Shown: in pieces, positions 15,289-25,451 of the stretch
Numbering within the stretch: the first letter of the stretch is position 1
How the letters are laid out: the number at the start of each line of letters is the position of its first letter
Assembly (NCBI RefSeq): GCF_001942255.1
Contig: NZ_MKKC01000011.1
Location: 62,001 to 126,000, forward strand
DNA: 64,000 nucleotides
Direction of reading: 5' to 3'
Origin: Nocardiopsis sp. CNR-923
GTDB lineage: Bacteria; Actinomycetota; Actinomycetes; Streptosporangiales; Streptosporangiaceae
Translations under genes and position numbers: made by a program
The notes under the pieces: model-generated
What the model was told of the DNA's origin: nothing
What the model saw: the letters and a program-made list of their open reading frames with translations, nothing else
Database searches by the model: none

Positions 15289-15906
15289 TCACGCCAGAGC
15301 GAACATCGGCGGGTCGAGCCGCGCGAAGCCCTCCTGGCGGTGGTAGGGCGACCGGTGGTAGGGCGGCTCGCGGTGGCTCACCGCGTCCAGGCGCGCCACC
15401 TGGTCGGGGGTGAGCTCCCACCCGGTCGCCCCCAGGTTGTCGCGCAGTTGGTCCTCCTCGCGCGCGCCGACGATGACGGAGGAGACCGTGGGCCGGCGCA
15501 GGAGCCAGTTGATCGCGACCTGTGGCACCGTCCGCCCGGTCAGGCGGCCCCAGCCCAGCGGGCTCCACACCAGGGCGCCCACCCCCTGGTCGGCGGCCAA
15601 CGGCATGAGCTCCCACTCGTAATCGCGGCCGATGGGGGAGTAGCAGACCTGGTGGGCGACGTACCGGGGCAGGTGCAGGCGGTCGGCGGCGGCCAGGGCC
15701 TTCATCAACTGCCATCCGGCGTGGTGGGACACCCCCACGTAGCGGACCTTGCCGTCGCGGACCAGGGCGTCCAGCGCGGACAGGCTCTCCTCGACCGGGG
15801 TGGCGGCGTCGAACCCGTGCAGCTGGAGCAGGTCGATCCGGTCGGTGTGCAAGCGGCGCAGCGCTCGTTCGGCGCCGTCGATGGTCCGCGCGGTCTCGGC
15901 GCCCCT
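15289..15906 (-). pseudogene. Aldo/keto reductase, 5' part deleted
   Basis: The remaining 200 or so codons are the C-terminal two-thirds of an AKR: ERALRRLHTDRIDLLQLHGF, a GKVRYVGVSHHAGWQ strand, SPIGRDYEWEL, and the NADPH-binding end TVSSVIVGAREEDQLRDNLGA. The N-terminal TIM-barrel third with catalytic Asp and Tyr is missing. Upstream of codon ERALRR only about 10 related codons remain, then a stop at about 15908. Immediately beyond, on the other strand, lies the C-terminal end of a TetR regulator. The pair looks like one deletion across a divergent AKR-tetR locus. Confidence 0.75.
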
Positions 15907-16138
15907 GTACTACCGCGCTCTCATGAGCGGCGACCCGCTGGACCCGGAGAGCGTGACACGCGCGGCCCGCGCCGTCTTCGAGGCGGCTCGGGCCGGGGTG
16001 TACGTGCGGTCGTCAGGGGCCAGCGGCCCGGGTTCCGCGCCCCGGGCGGGTCAGCGGCCCGGCTCGGGGCGATCCCCGGTCGACTGGTCGCCCGCCTCAG
16101 GGCGGACCGGGGCGAGCGGCTCGGCGGGGCCGACGTAG
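15905..16138 (+). pseudogene. C-terminal remnant of a TetR-family regulator
   Basis: The segment LYYRALMSGDPLDPESVTRA followed by a helix ending EAARAGVYVR matches the last helices of TetR regulators whose C-terminal domains read LYYRLLV-x-GEPLD. The DNA-binding domain is absent and no start codon or ribosome binding site precedes it. The frame runs on to TAG at 16138 through low-complexity sequence. It abuts the truncated aldo/keto reductase head to head. Confidence 0.6.
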
Positions 16139-16163
16139 GCGTGGCGGCGCCGGGTCGGCACGG

Positions 16164-16966
16164 TCACCGCTCGGCGTCCCGGCAGGCCACGGACGCCAGA
16201 TCGGCCTCGATCAGCGCGGCGGTCTTCAGCAGGGCCGGGCGCAGGCGGTGGTGGATGTCCTCGAACGAGGACCGCCCCGCGTACGCGGACACGTTCAACG
16301 CCGCGACCACCCGGCCGCACGTGTCGCGGATCGGCGCGGCCACGGCGCGCAGCCCCTCCTCCAACTCCTGGTCCACGATCGCGTAGCCCCGCTGGCGCAC
16401 ACGCTCCAGCTCGGCGCGCAGGCGGGCTCGGTCGGTGATCGTGTACCGGGTGAGCTTGAGGAGGGTGACCCGGGACAGGTAGGAGTTCAGGGCGTCGTCG
16501 TCGAACCCGGCGAGTATGACGCGCCCCGTCGACGTCGCCGCCGCGGGGAAGCGGGTACCCACGGTGCCCGTCACCGTCATGATGCGCGGGGTCGCCACCC
16601 GCGCGACGAGGATGATGTCGTCGCCGTCCAAAACCGACACCGACGCCGACTCGCGCACCCGCGCGGACAGGTCCTCCAGGTGCGGCTGGGCGACATCGGG
16701 GAGCCCGGCCGAGCACACGTAGGCGTAGCCCAGTTCCAGGACGCGGGGAGTGAGGAAGAACAGACGCCCGTCGGTGCGCACGTAGCCGAGGTCGACCAGT
16801 GTGAGCAGGAAGCGTCGGGCGGCGGCGCGCGTCAGGTCGGTCGCACGGGCACGTCGCTCAGGGTCATGGACGGCTGTTCGGCGGAGAAGGCGCCGAGCAC
16901 CGACAGTCCCCGCTCCAGGGACTGAACGAAGTGGGTGCCGCGGGCCGGTTCGGCTTCGGTCGACAT
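16164..16966 (-). CDS. IclR-family regulator (PcaR/PobR type), frameshifted
   Basis: About 267 residues. The N-terminus THFVQSLERGLSVLGAFSAE leads into the winged helix; after LSDV the frame is lost, and the -1 frame resumes DLTRAAARRFLLTLVDLGYV and runs through the IclR effector domain (SVLDGDDIILVARV, GRVILAG, GLRAVAAPIRD). One missing G near 16850 repairs it. ATG at 16966 follows AGGAAGG. It is divergent from a pcaD-type gene 170 bases away, the classic arrangement of PcaR-like activators of beta-ketoadipate genes, so it probably controls that gene. Confidence 0.82.
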
Positions 16967-17138
16967 GGGGCCTTCCTGGTCGGGACAGGGGTGGGCGGGA
17001 GCGGGAACGCCCGTGGTCGCAGTGATCGTGTCACACCGTGCTGGACGCGTCACGCTCGCGGTGGCCCGGAGGGATCGACTGATCGAATCGCGGGTAGGAC
17101 CGGCGGAGCGAGCCGTGCCGAGGAGAAGAGGGAAAACG

Positions 17139-17915
17139 ATGAGCGTCGACGTCCACCACACCGAGAGCGGACCGGCGAAGGCCCCGCCCCTGGTGCTCGC
17201 GGGGTCGCTCGGCTCCACGCTCCGGATGTGGGATCCGCAGGTCGAGGCGCTCTCGGCCGACTTCCGCGTGATCCGCTACGACCACCGCGGACACGGCGGA
17301 ACCCCCGCCCCCACGGGCCCGTACTCGATGGCCGACCTCGGCGCAGACGTGCTGCGGCTCCTGGACCGGCTGGGGATCCGACGCGCGCACTTCGCCGGGC
17401 TCTCCCTCGGCGGCATGGTCGGTCAGTGGCTGGGGGTCCACGCCCCCGAGCGGATCGACCGTCTGGCCCTGCTCGCCACGTCCCCGCACATAGGGCCGCC
17501 GAGCACCTGGCGCGACCGGATCGCCATCGTCCGCGAGCGCGGCGCGGGGGCACTCGCCGACGCGGTCGTGGAACGGTGGTTCACCCCGGCCTACGCCAAG
17601 GAGCACTCGGAGGAGGTGGCCCGCATACGCGACGAGATCGCCGCCACCGACCCCGAGGGGTACGCGGGCTGCTGCGCCGCCATCGAGCACCACGACGTGC
17701 GCGGCGTACTGGACCGGATCCAGGCGCCGACACTGGTGTTGGCGGGGGCCGACGACGCGGGCACCCCGCCGCGCGGCCACGGCGAACTCATCGCCGAACG
17801 GGTGCCGGACGCCCGGCTGGTCGTCCTCGACGACGCGGCCCACCTGCTGTCCTGGCAGCGGGCCGCCAAGGTCAACACCCTGCTCGCGGAGCACTTCGCG
17901 TCGCCGTCGGGGTGA
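17139..17915 (+). CDS. pcaD: 3-oxoadipate enol-lactonase-like alpha/beta hydrolase
   Basis: 258 residues with the full alpha/beta-hydrolase core: oxyanion region LAGSLGSTLRMW, YDHRGHGGT, nucleophile elbow GLSLGGMVG, LAGADDAGTPP with the catalytic acid, and LDDAAHLLSWQ with the catalytic His. The spacing and the GSLGST segment match PcaD enzymes, which hydrolyse beta-ketoadipate enol-lactone in protocatechuate breakdown. No other pca gene is nearby, so the exact lactone is uncertain. ATG has GAGGAGAAGAGGG upstream. The divergent IclR protein is the likely regulator. Confidence 0.8.
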   Translation: MSVDVHHTESGPAKAPPLVLAGSLGSTLRMWDPQVEALSADFRVIRYDHRGHGGTPAPTGPYSMADLGADVLRLLDRLGIRRAHFAGLSLGGMVGQWLGVHAPERIDRLALLATSPHIGPPSTWRDRIAIVRERGAGALADAVVERWFTPAYAKEHSEEVARIRDEIAATDPEGYAGCCAAIEHHDVRGVLDRIQAPTLVLAGADDAGTPPRGHGELIAERVPDARLVVLDDAAHLLSWQRAAKVNTLLAEHFASPSG

Positions 17916-17931
17916 TCCGGACCGACGGCTT

Positions 17932-17947
17932 CCGCCCGTCCGGGCGG
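17932..17947. terminator. Short hairpin after pcaD-like gene
   Basis: CCGCCC and GGGCGG with a GTCC loop, 16 bases after the stop codon. Weak terminator candidate. Confidence 0.35.
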
Positions 17948-18107
17948 TAGCGGTCGGCGTGCGTGGACGGGTTCCGACCCGTACCGCGCGGTGCCCGTTC
18001 CAGGTGGGCGTGCGTTCCGGGGCGGGAGGCCGCCCGGACCGGGGCCCGACGGTCAGCGTGTCGGACGTGGTCCGGCGGGCCCTCCGAACGCGAGGACGTT
18101 TCCGGGG

Positions 18108-18944
18108 TCAGCGCTTGACGGCCACCCCCGCCATCTCCCACAACGTGACGTCGGGGTCCGCCGGGCGCCTGAGCGGGGCCCGCTCAGGGTGCCGCCAGGT
18201 GGCGCAGTCGACCGTGCGCGGACCCGAGTCACGCTCGTCGGTCCACGCGCTGGCCAACTCCAACCCGGCGAAGGCGGCCTCGGCCTCCCGCTCGCTGCGG
18301 ACCCGGCCCCAGGGTGTGCCGAAGGACAGGATCTTCTCGGTGATCCACTCGCCCGCGGCGGGGTCGTCGGTGACGCAGTGGGAGAAGATCACGTGGGAGC
18401 CGGGCGCCAGACGGTCGACGAGCGAGCCCAGGGCGCCGAAGGGGTCCCCGTCGTCGGGGACGCAGTGCAACAGGGAGACCGCCATCAGGCATACCGGCAG
18501 GTCGGTGTCGATGAGACGCCGGGTCTCGGGCGCGTCCAGGATCCCGTCGCCGGCGCGCAGGTCCTCGTGCAGGAACGCGGTCCGTCGGCCGTCGTCGATC
18601 AGGGCCCGGCCGTGCGCGGCGACGATCGGGTCGTTGTCCACGTACACCACCCGGGCGCCGGGGTTGGCGCGCTGCGCGACGTGGTGGGTGTTGTCGGCCG
18701 TCGGCAGCCCCGCCCCCAGGTCCAGGAACTGCTCCACCCCCCGCGAGGCCACGAACTCGACCGCGCGCGTGAGGTAGGCGCGGTTGTCGTTGGCGAGGGC
18801 GAACACCTCCGGCACCCGGTCCAGGAGAACGTTGCAGGCCACCCTGTCCACCTCGAAGTTGTCCTTGCCGCCCAGCAGGTAGTCGTACATGCGTGCGATG
18901 CTGGGGGTGTCCATGTCGATATCGGGGGGGAAGCGATCGGCCAT
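18108..18944 (-). CDS. SAM-dependent methyltransferase, DUF574 (Methyltransf_19) family
   Basis: 278 residues with the DUF574 pattern: PSIARMYDYLLGGKDNFEVD at residues 14-33, LDLGAGLPTADNTHHVAQ (SAM-binding) near 75-92, VVYVDNDPIVAAHGRALI, and LMAVSLLHCVPDD. These proteins are numerous in filamentous actinomycetes and are not assigned a substrate; many are under WhiB or XRE influence. The ATG at 18944 sits at the start of homology, although only a weak binding site precedes it. The gene is monocistronic. Confidence 0.88.
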   Translation of the reverse strand: MADRFPPDIDMDTPSIARMYDYLLGGKDNFEVDRVACNVLLDRVPEVFALANDNRAYLTRAVEFVASRGVEQFLDLGAGLPTADNTHHVAQRANPGARVVYVDNDPIVAAHGRALIDDGRRTAFLHEDLRAGDGILDAPETRRLIDTDLPVCLMAVSLLHCVPDDGDPFGALGSLVDRLAPGSHVIFSHCVTDDPAAGEWITEKILSFGTPWGRVRSEREAEAAFAGLELASAWTDERDSGPRTVDCATWRHPERAPLRRPADPDVTLWEMAGVAVKR

Positions 18945-19294
18945 ATGCGGTCCGGGGCGCGCCGACTCCTGAGCCGGGGCGGGTCCCTGCCTCCTTGCTG
19001 TGCGATGCGGGTGTGGCCGCCGGACGCGGTGCGACCGGCGGGCGCGGGCGCTCACGGGGAGCGTCCACGGCGAGGAGGACCGGACTCGGCGGTGGGCCCC
19101 TGAGCGGGTGCGGGACGCGGGCTCCGTGTGCGCACCGGCACGCGGGGTGGCTGGCCCCACGGCGGGGTGCGCGGTCGACGGTCGCCGCGGCGCGGGCGCA
19201 TCCCGGTGGCCCACACTCTCCCGGTGCGGTCTCCAGAGGAATCGTAACCGGGGAACTACGCGCCCATCGGTGTTTTCCACAGAAATCCCCGCGG
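18945..19294. other. Intergenic region, 350 bases
   Basis: It lies upstream of the DUF574 gene and downstream of the SWIM-domain gene. I see no gene. It is expected to hold the DUF574 promoter and the end of the SNF2 operon, but no clear boxes stand out. Confidence 0.45.
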
Positions 19295-20026
19295 CTATTC
19301 GCCTTTCGCGCGGGCGTCCTTCCCCCGCGCGAACAATGGCAGCTCGTCAGCGATCGCTCCCGGCGCGGCGGCCCGGACGCGTGCGCCGACGCTCGGCGCG
19401 AAGCGCGGCGGGGCGGGCGGTTCGGGCGCCGACCAGAACGCGGTCGCCGAGACGGCTGCCGCTTCCCGCCCGTTCTCCGAAAGGGGGATCCATTCCGTTC
19501 CGCGTGCGCCGGCCGGTGCGTTCTGCTCCACCTCCCGGTCCGGCGCCGCTCCGTTCCCCTGGACGGAGAACGCCGCCACCCGCTCCATCAGGTCACGGCG
19601 CTCGCGACCCGCCCAGCGCGCCAGCGTGAACGGGTCCCGGTCGGCCTCCCGCGCCAGCGCGGACGCGGTCGCGGACAGGTGGGAGCAGCGGCCCTCCCAG
19701 CCGTCGCACGAACAGGTGGCGACCACGTCCGCCCACCCGCGCGGCGCCAGCGCCAGCCCCAGGAGTCCGAACACGCGCGCCGTGGCCGGCGGCAGCTCAC
19801 CGGCCAGCAGTCGAGCCCGGAACACCGGCTGCGAGGCCAGCGCCGCGCACGCCCGATCCCAGTCGCCGTCCGAGAGCACCGGCCGGATGAGGCTCGTCTC
19901 GTGGACGCCGCCCACCCGGGCGAGCACCTCGCCCGGCCGCACCGCCACCCGCTCCACCGCGTCCCCGGCGTCGTCGGCCGACACGCCCAGGGCGGCGCCG
20001 ACCAGGGCCGACCACGTCTGGCTCAT
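19295..20026 (-). CDS. SWIM zinc-finger protein, partner of SNF2 helicase
   Basis: 243 residues. The SWIM signature C-x-C-x(n)-C-x-H is present as CSCDGWEGRCSHLSA at about residues 107-121. The N-terminal part is helical and the C-terminal 90 residues are Pro/Ala-rich. SWIM proteins of this kind accompany bacterial SNF2 ATPases and probably help bind nucleic acid or partner proteins. The ATG overlaps the helicase stop (ATGA), so the two are translated together. No other genes belong to the unit. Confidence 0.85.
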   Translation of the reverse strand: MSQTWSALVGAALGVSADDAGDAVERVAVRPGEVLARVGGVHETSLIRPVLSDGDWDRACAALASQPVFRARLLAGELPPATARVFGLLGLALAPRGWADVVATCSCDGWEGRCSHLSATASALAREADRDPFTLARWAGRERRDLMERVAAFSVQGNGAAPDREVEQNAPAGARGTEWIPLSENGREAAAVSATAFWSAPEPPAPPRFAPSVGARVRAAAPGAIADELPLFARGKDARAKGE

Positions 20027-23000
20027 CCGGCCACGGCCTCCGGCGTCAGGCGCACCACCCGGCGCAGGTCCTCCACCGACAGCCCCGCCAACCAGTGCTC
20101 CCCGGTGGTCACCGCGCCCTCGGCCAGCGCGCTCTTGCGCTCGATCATCTCGTCCACCCGCTCCTCCACGGTTCCCACGCACACCAGCTTGCGCACCTGT
20201 ACGTCCCGACGCTGCCCGATCCGGAACGCACGGTCGGTGGCCTGGTCCTCCACGGCCGGGTTCCACCACCGGTCCACGTGCACCACGTGGTTGGCGGCGG
20301 TCAGGTTCAGTCCGGTCCCGGCAGCCCTGAGCGACAGCAGGAACACCATCGGACCGGGTGTGTCCTGGAAGCGCCGCATCAGCTCCTCGCGTTCGGCCCG
20401 TGAGGTGCCTCCGTGCAGCCACAGCACCGGGACCCCCAGCCGGGAGCGCAGGTAGGGGGCCATGCGGTCGCCGAAGCGCGCGTACTGGGTGAAGCACAGC
20501 GCCTTGTCGCCCCGCGCCACCGCCTCGCCCAGGATCGCCTCCAACCGGTCGAGCTTTCCGGAGCGTCCGGCCAGTGCCGAGCCGTCCCCCAGGAACTGGG
20601 CCGGGTGGTTGCAGATCTGCTTGAGCCGCGCCATCGTCGCCAGGACCAGACCCTTGCGCTCCTTCTCGTCCGCCTCCGCCATCCGCTCGGCCATGTCGTC
20701 GGCCACCGCTTTGTACAGCGACGCCTGCTCCGGGGTGAGCGTGCACCACGTGCGCACCTCGAACTTCTCCGGCAGGTCCGCGATGATCGACCGGTCGGTC
20801 TTGAGCCGCCGCAGCACGAACGGACGGGTCAGCCGGCGCACCAGTTCCGTCGCGGCGCCCCCGTCGCCGCCTGCGGGCTCGGCCACCGCGCGCTGGAAGT
20901 CCTGGACCGACCCCAGCAGTCCGGGGTTGGCGAAGTCCATGACCGACCACAGTTCGCCCAGGTTGTTCTCCACGGGAGTCCCGGTCAGGGCGATCCGAGT
21001 GGCGGCGGGCAGCGACCGCACCGCCCGCGCCTGGCGGGTGCCGTGGTTCTTGAGCGCCTGGGCCTCGTCGCACACCACCCGGTGCCATGGCAGCGCGGCC
21101 AGTTCCTCGGCGTCGCGGGTGACCACACCGTACGTGGTCACCACCAGGTCGCACGCTCCGACCAGCCGCGCCAGCGCGTTGCCGGCCGGCCGGTCCGGGC
21201 CGTGCTGGACGTGTACGCGCAGGCGGGGGGCGAACCGTGCGGACTCGCGCGACCAGTTGCCCACCAGCGACACCGGGCACACCAGGAGTGTCGGACCCGG
21301 GGCCCGTCCCCCCGCGCGCTCGTCGGTGAGCAGGGCCAGCAGCTGGACGGTCTTGCCCAGCCCCATGTCGTCGGCCAGGATCGCGCCCAGGCCGAGCTCG
21401 CCGAGAAAGCGCAGCCACGACGCGCCCCGGTCCTGGTAGGGGCGCAGTGTGCCCTCGAAGCCCGCCGGAGCGCCCAGGGGGCGCAGTTCCGCCGAGACGC
21501 CGCCCTCCAGCAGCGCGCCGATGGGTCCCCCGGCGACCACGTCGGTGACGGGCAGGGGGGCGGCGTCCGCGACCCCGATCGCCGCACGCAGCGCCTCGTC
21601 CATCCGCGACCACCGGCGACCGCGACTGCGCAGCGCCTCCAGGGCGGAACCGACCCGTTCGGGGTCGATCTCCATCCACCGGCCGCGCACGCGCACCAAC
21701 GACCGCTTGAGCCGGGCCAGTTCCGCGAGCTCGTCCACTTCCTCCCCGGACAGCGGCTCCCCGGAGTCCGGCCCGTTCACGAGCGTCTCGAAGGAGACCC
21801 TGACCAGGTCGTCCACGCCCACCCCGCCCCGGGGCCGACGCGGGGCCTGCGCCACGGTCATGCGCAGTCCCAGGGCCTGGCGGCCGTGCCACTCGGGCAG
21901 GACCACGCCGAACCCGGCGGCGCTCAGCCTCGGCGCGGCCTCGGCGACGAAGGACTCCGCGCCGGCGGTGTCCAGGAACAGGCGGGCGGGCGCCAGTTCG
22001 CGCAGTGCGCGGCGCAGTGCGGGGCAGTGGCGGCGGGCGGCGCGGCGCAGGTCGGCCAGAGCGGTCTCGCCCACGTCGTCGGGCAGCCAGGCGGCGCCCT
22101 CACCGAGCCAGACGCGTTCCAGGGGCAGCCGCAGCCCCGGGTCGGCGTCGGACCGCACCCAGAACTCCACCGCCCAGGGACCGTCCCGGTCGGGTTCGCG
22201 CAGCACGAACAGCAGCTGGGCCCGGCCCTGGCCGCGCACGCGCGCCCGCCACTCGCGCAGGGGCCCGCGCAGCGCCTCGGCGGCGGCCGGGTCGACGCGC
22301 GGGTTCGCTCCGGTGAGCGCGGACGCCAGCCGGGCCGTCGGAGTGCCGCCCTTCGACGCCGTGCTCGCCCCTGCGAACTCGCCGGTCGCGGTCGTCGGCG
22401 CCGCGTCCGTCCCGCCCGCGTCACCCGCGTCACCCGCGTCACCCGTGGCGCCCGCGTCACCCGTGGCGCCCGCGGCGCCGTCGCCCCGGCCGCGCGGTGG
22501 CGTCGGGTCAGGCGGCGGGCGACGGCGTCGGTGAGCAGCTCCAGAGGAGCGAGCACGCACGAGCGGGCCACCGCGTCGGGGCCGTCCTCGGGAAGGTGGG
22601 CGCGGGCCGCGGTCGGAAGGGCGCCGGTGAGCGCCGACAGGTGGGTCTCGGCGTCCTCGACCGGGGCGGGCCGCCAGCGCGCCCGAGCCGGGTCGCGACC
22701 AGGTCGGGCAGGACGCAGCCGGTGGCGACGAGGTGCTCGGCGAAGTCGCGGACCGCCCCCAGGTGCGCCAGGGCGGGGCCCAGCCGGACCCGGCCGTCCC
22801 CGGGGCCCGCCAAGGCGTCCAACAGGGACTCGGCGCGGTACGCGTCCAGGACCAGCGCGGGAACCCGCCAGGACAGCAGTCGCGCCGCAGCGCCCCCGGA
22901 ACCGGCGGAGTCGGAGCGGGCCGGGGCGCGGTCGTCGCCGGGCAGGGTCAGGCGCAGCGTGTCGGCGGCGGCGCCGGACGCCGTCGGCCCGGCACCCAGG

Positions 23001-23158
23001 GCCCCGAGGAGTGACCGCAGCTCACCGGCCGACAGGGCGAAGGGGTGCGCACGGGGGGCGGCCGCGGGACCCGGACCGGACGCGGCGGCCACGGACCGGG
23101 CCCGCTCGGCCCACACCGCCAGCGCGTCCCCGACCCACACCCCGTGCAGAACCCGCAC
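20023..23158 (-). CDS. SNF2-family DEAD/DEAH helicase (Swi2/Snf2 ATPase), two frameshifts
   Basis: About 1,045 residues once joined. The C-terminal motor is intact: Walker A LADDMGLGKTVQLLALL, DEAQALKN (DEAH box), ALTGTPVENNLGELWS, and helicase C motifs ALCFTQYARFGDRM and DRAFRIGQRRDVQVRKL. An N-terminal domain of about 450 residues precedes it, with a low-complexity Gly-Asp-Ala linker. The start GTG at 23158 has GGGGAGG 5 bases upstream. Breaks at about 22682-22684 and 22505-22530 are each consistent with one missing base. It remodels DNA-protein complexes using ATP; a repair or defence role is possible but not shown. Confidence 0.88.
22415..22476. repeat. 9-bp-unit tandem repeat in SNF2 gene linker
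   Basis: Units of CCCGCGTCA and the variant CCCGTGGCG alternate in tandem. In the coding frame they give repeated Gly-Asp-Ala and Gly-Ala-Thr tripeptides, a flexible linker in the helicase N-terminal region. Confidence 0.65.
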
Positions 23159-23211
23159 CGCGCCTCCCCGTCCGTCGTCGGCCCCAAGTATGACCGGGGC
23201 CGACGACGGGT

Positions 23212-24618
23212 TCACAGGCGGCTCGGCACCTCGTTGCCGACCGCCGCGATCCCGGCGCTCATGCGCGTCCGCCACAGCAGGACGGCGCCCAGGACGAAGA
23301 ACACGATCAGCGAGACGATCGCCACCCGGTAGCCGCCGGTGAGACTGACCGCGACCGTGACCACCAGCGACCCCAGGAACGTCGAGCCCCGGTCGGAGAT
23401 CTGGAACAGGCTGAAGTACTCCGCCTCGCGGCCCTTGGGGATCAGCTGGGAGAACATCGACCTCGCCAGCGACTGTGTGCCGCCCAGCACCAGACCGATG
23501 CCCACGCCCATGGCCACGAACAGCGGCACGTTGCCCGCGGGCAGGAAGTAGCCCAGGGCGACCAGCGCGCACCAGGCCACCAGTGAGCCGAGCACCGTCG
23601 CCTTGGCGCCGACCAGCCGCGCGACGCGCCCCGCCACGAACGCGCCCGCGAAGGCGACGAACTGGATGACGAGGATCGTCATGATCAGCGCGCTCTCGTC
23701 CAGGCGAAGGTCCTGGCTGGCGAACGGCGCGGCGTAGCGGATGGCCGCCTGGATGCCGTCGTTGAAGAAGATGAACGCCACGAGGAAGAGGATGGTGTTC
23801 GGGTACCTGCGCATGTCGCGCAGCGTGTGCCCGAACTGGCGCAGGGACTGCCCCACCCTCGGCCGCCCCCGCGAGGCCAGGGCCAGAGCGCCGTAGCGGT
23901 CGCGCAGCGGCCGGACGGCGAGGACGGTGAACCCCGCCCACCACAGGCCGACCGAGGCGAACGCGATCCGCACCGCGTGGTCGGTGCCGATCCCCAGGGA
24001 ATCGGCCGACAGCACCAGCCCCAGATGGACGGCCAGCAGCAGGGCGCCGCCCAGGTACCCGATACCCCAGCCCGTGACCGACACCCGGTCGCGCTCGTCC
24101 GGTGTGGAGATCTCGGGGAGGAACGCGTTGTAGACCACGATCGAGAGTCCGTACAGGACGTTGGCCAGCACGAACAGCGCGGCGGCCAGCTGGTAGCCGC
24201 CGGTGGCCGCGTACAGGCCCGCCGTGCACGCCGATCCGCCCACAGCGAGCCAGACCAGCCACCGCCGCTTGTGCCGCGACTGGTCGACCATCGCGCCGAC
24301 GGTGGGCAGCAGGACGATCTGGAGGAGGATCGCCACGGTCGTCAGCGCCGGGTAGAGCGCGTTCGGGTGCAGGGTGAGCGCGTCCACGCCCAGCGGTGCG
24401 ATGGACAGGGACGGGTCCTGGCACGCCCGCGCGTCGGGCGCGCCGGCCGACACGCACGCCAGGTTGCTCAGGTACGGGCCGATGAGCACGGTCACCACCG
24501 AAGTGATGAACACCGAGTTGGCCCAGTCGTAGACGTACCAACCGCGCTGTTCGCGCCTGCGCTGCGCTGGATCGGGGGAGGGGGAGCCGGTGGTCGCCGG
24601 TTCCGGGGGGTTGACCAT
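23212..24618 (-). CDS. MFS transporter, UMF1/Atg22-like
   Basis: 468 residues with about 12 membrane helices. The first, GWYVYDWANSVFITSVVTVL, is the hallmark of the UMF1 (Atg22-related) family; a central FIFFNDGIQAAIRYAAPFAS and a GGTQSLARSMFSQLIPKGREAE segment also match. These carriers are presumed to export or recycle small metabolites such as amino acids across the cytoplasmic membrane. The ATG at 24618 lies 8 bases after the glycerophosphodiesterase stop, so the two genes are probably cotranscribed. No regulatory site is obvious. Confidence 0.88.
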   Translation of the reverse strand: MVNPPEPATTGSPSPDPAQRRREQRGWYVYDWANSVFITSVVTVLIGPYLSNLACVSAGAPDARACQDPSLSIAPLGVDALTLHPNALYPALTTVAILLQIVLLPTVGAMVDQSRHKRRWLVWLAVGGSACTAGLYAATGGYQLAAALFVLANVLYGLSIVVYNAFLPEISTPDERDRVSVTGWGIGYLGGALLLAVHLGLVLSADSLGIGTDHAVRIAFASVGLWWAGFTVLAVRPLRDRYGALALASRGRPRVGQSLRQFGHTLRDMRRYPNTILFLVAFIFFNDGIQAAIRYAAPFASQDLRLDESALIMTILVIQFVAFAGAFVAGRVARLVGAKATVLGSLVAWCALVALGYFLPAGNVPLFVAMGVGIGLVLGGTQSLARSMFSQLIPKGREAEYFSLFQISDRGSTFLGSLVVTVAVSLTGGYRVAIVSLIVFFVLGAVLLWRTRMSAGIAAVGNEVPSRL

Positions 24619-24626
24619 GGGAAACG

Positions 24627-25451
24627 CTATCCGTTCTTCGTGGTTCTGTCGGCGCCGTGGGCGTCGTCGGGCCACCGGCCGCGCCGGGTGAGCACCCGTT
24701 TGAGGCCGACGGTGTCGTCGGTGACGATCCCGTCCACACCGGCGTCGAGCAGGCGCTCCATGACTCCGGTGTCGTTGACCGTCCACACGTGCACCTGGAG
24801 GCCCAGGCGGTGGGCGGTGTGGATGAGGTCGCGGCTCAGCACGGGGAAGGAGCCCTGGCGCAGGGGGATCTGCGCGCACACCGGGACCCGGCTGGCCAGC
24901 CCGCGCAGCAGCGGCGACAGCGCGGCCACGCGCAGTCGGGCGACGTCGACCGGGCCGCAGGAGGTGGCGACGGGTCGGCCGAGGAGACGGCGTGCCCGGT
25001 CCAGCCGCGACTGGTCGAAGGAGCCCACGCACACGCGGTCCCAGGCGTTGGTGCGGCGCAGGACGTCGCGCAGGGGCAGGACGGCGTCGTCCGACTTCAG
25101 GTCGATGTTGAACCGCGCCCCCGGCCACGTGCCCAACAGGTCCTCCAGCACCGGCACCGGCTCGCTACCGGCCACCCGGGCCCGCGCCACCTCGCGGTAG
25201 GGCAGGTCGCCGATGGCGCCGCTGATGTCCGTGGCCCGGTCCAGGGTGCGGTCGTGGAAGGCCATGAGGACGCCGTCGCCGGTGGCGTGCACGTCCGTCT
25301 CCAGGTAGGTGTACCCGAGGTCGACGGCGTGCTGGAAGGCGGCGGCGGTGTTCTCCAGTTCGGTGCGCCGGACGCCCTGGTCGTCGGTGACCCACCCGCC
25401 CCGGTGCGCGAGGGCCAGCGGGGTGGGGGAGGAAAGGTACGCGTTGGTCAC
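24627..25451 (-). CDS. Glycerophosphodiester phosphodiesterase
   Basis: 274 residues of the GDPD TIM barrel. Catalytic and metal residues are visible: ALAHRGGW (His near residue 15), ENTAAAFQHAVDLGYTYLET (Glu and Thr), DVHATGDGVLMAFHDRTLDR (Asp, His), FNIDLKS, and C-terminal VHVWTVND and DGIVTDD. It hydrolyses glycerophosphodiesters to glycerol 3-phosphate and an alcohol. There is no signal peptide, so it is cytosolic. GTG at 25451 is the start of homology. It is followed closely by the UMF1 carrier, which may handle the product or substrate. Confidence 0.9.
   Translation of the reverse strand: MTNAYLSSPTPLALAHRGGWVTDDQGVRRTELENTAAAFQHAVDLGYTYLETDVHATGDGVLMAFHDRTLDRATDISGAIGDLPYREVARARVAGSEPVPVLEDLLGTWPGARFNIDLKSDDAVLPLRDVLRRTNAWDRVCVGSFDQSRLDRARRLLGRPVATSCGPVDVARLRVAALSPLLRGLASRVPVCAQIPLRQGSFPVLSRDLIHTAHRLGLQVHVWTVNDTGVMERLLDAGVDGIVTDDTVGLKRVLTRRGRWPDDAHGADRTTKNG

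Noticed and set aside
22415-22476. Tandem repeat taken at first as a CRISPR-like array
   Set aside because: Units are 9 bases with no spacers, and they encode a Gly/Asp/Ala linker in a helicase gene.
20413-23193. A 926-codon open frame on the plus strand opposite the SNF2 gene
   Set aside because: It is a shadow: third-position bias belongs to the minus strand, the translation is low-complexity Arg/Gln/His/Pro, and it has no domain.
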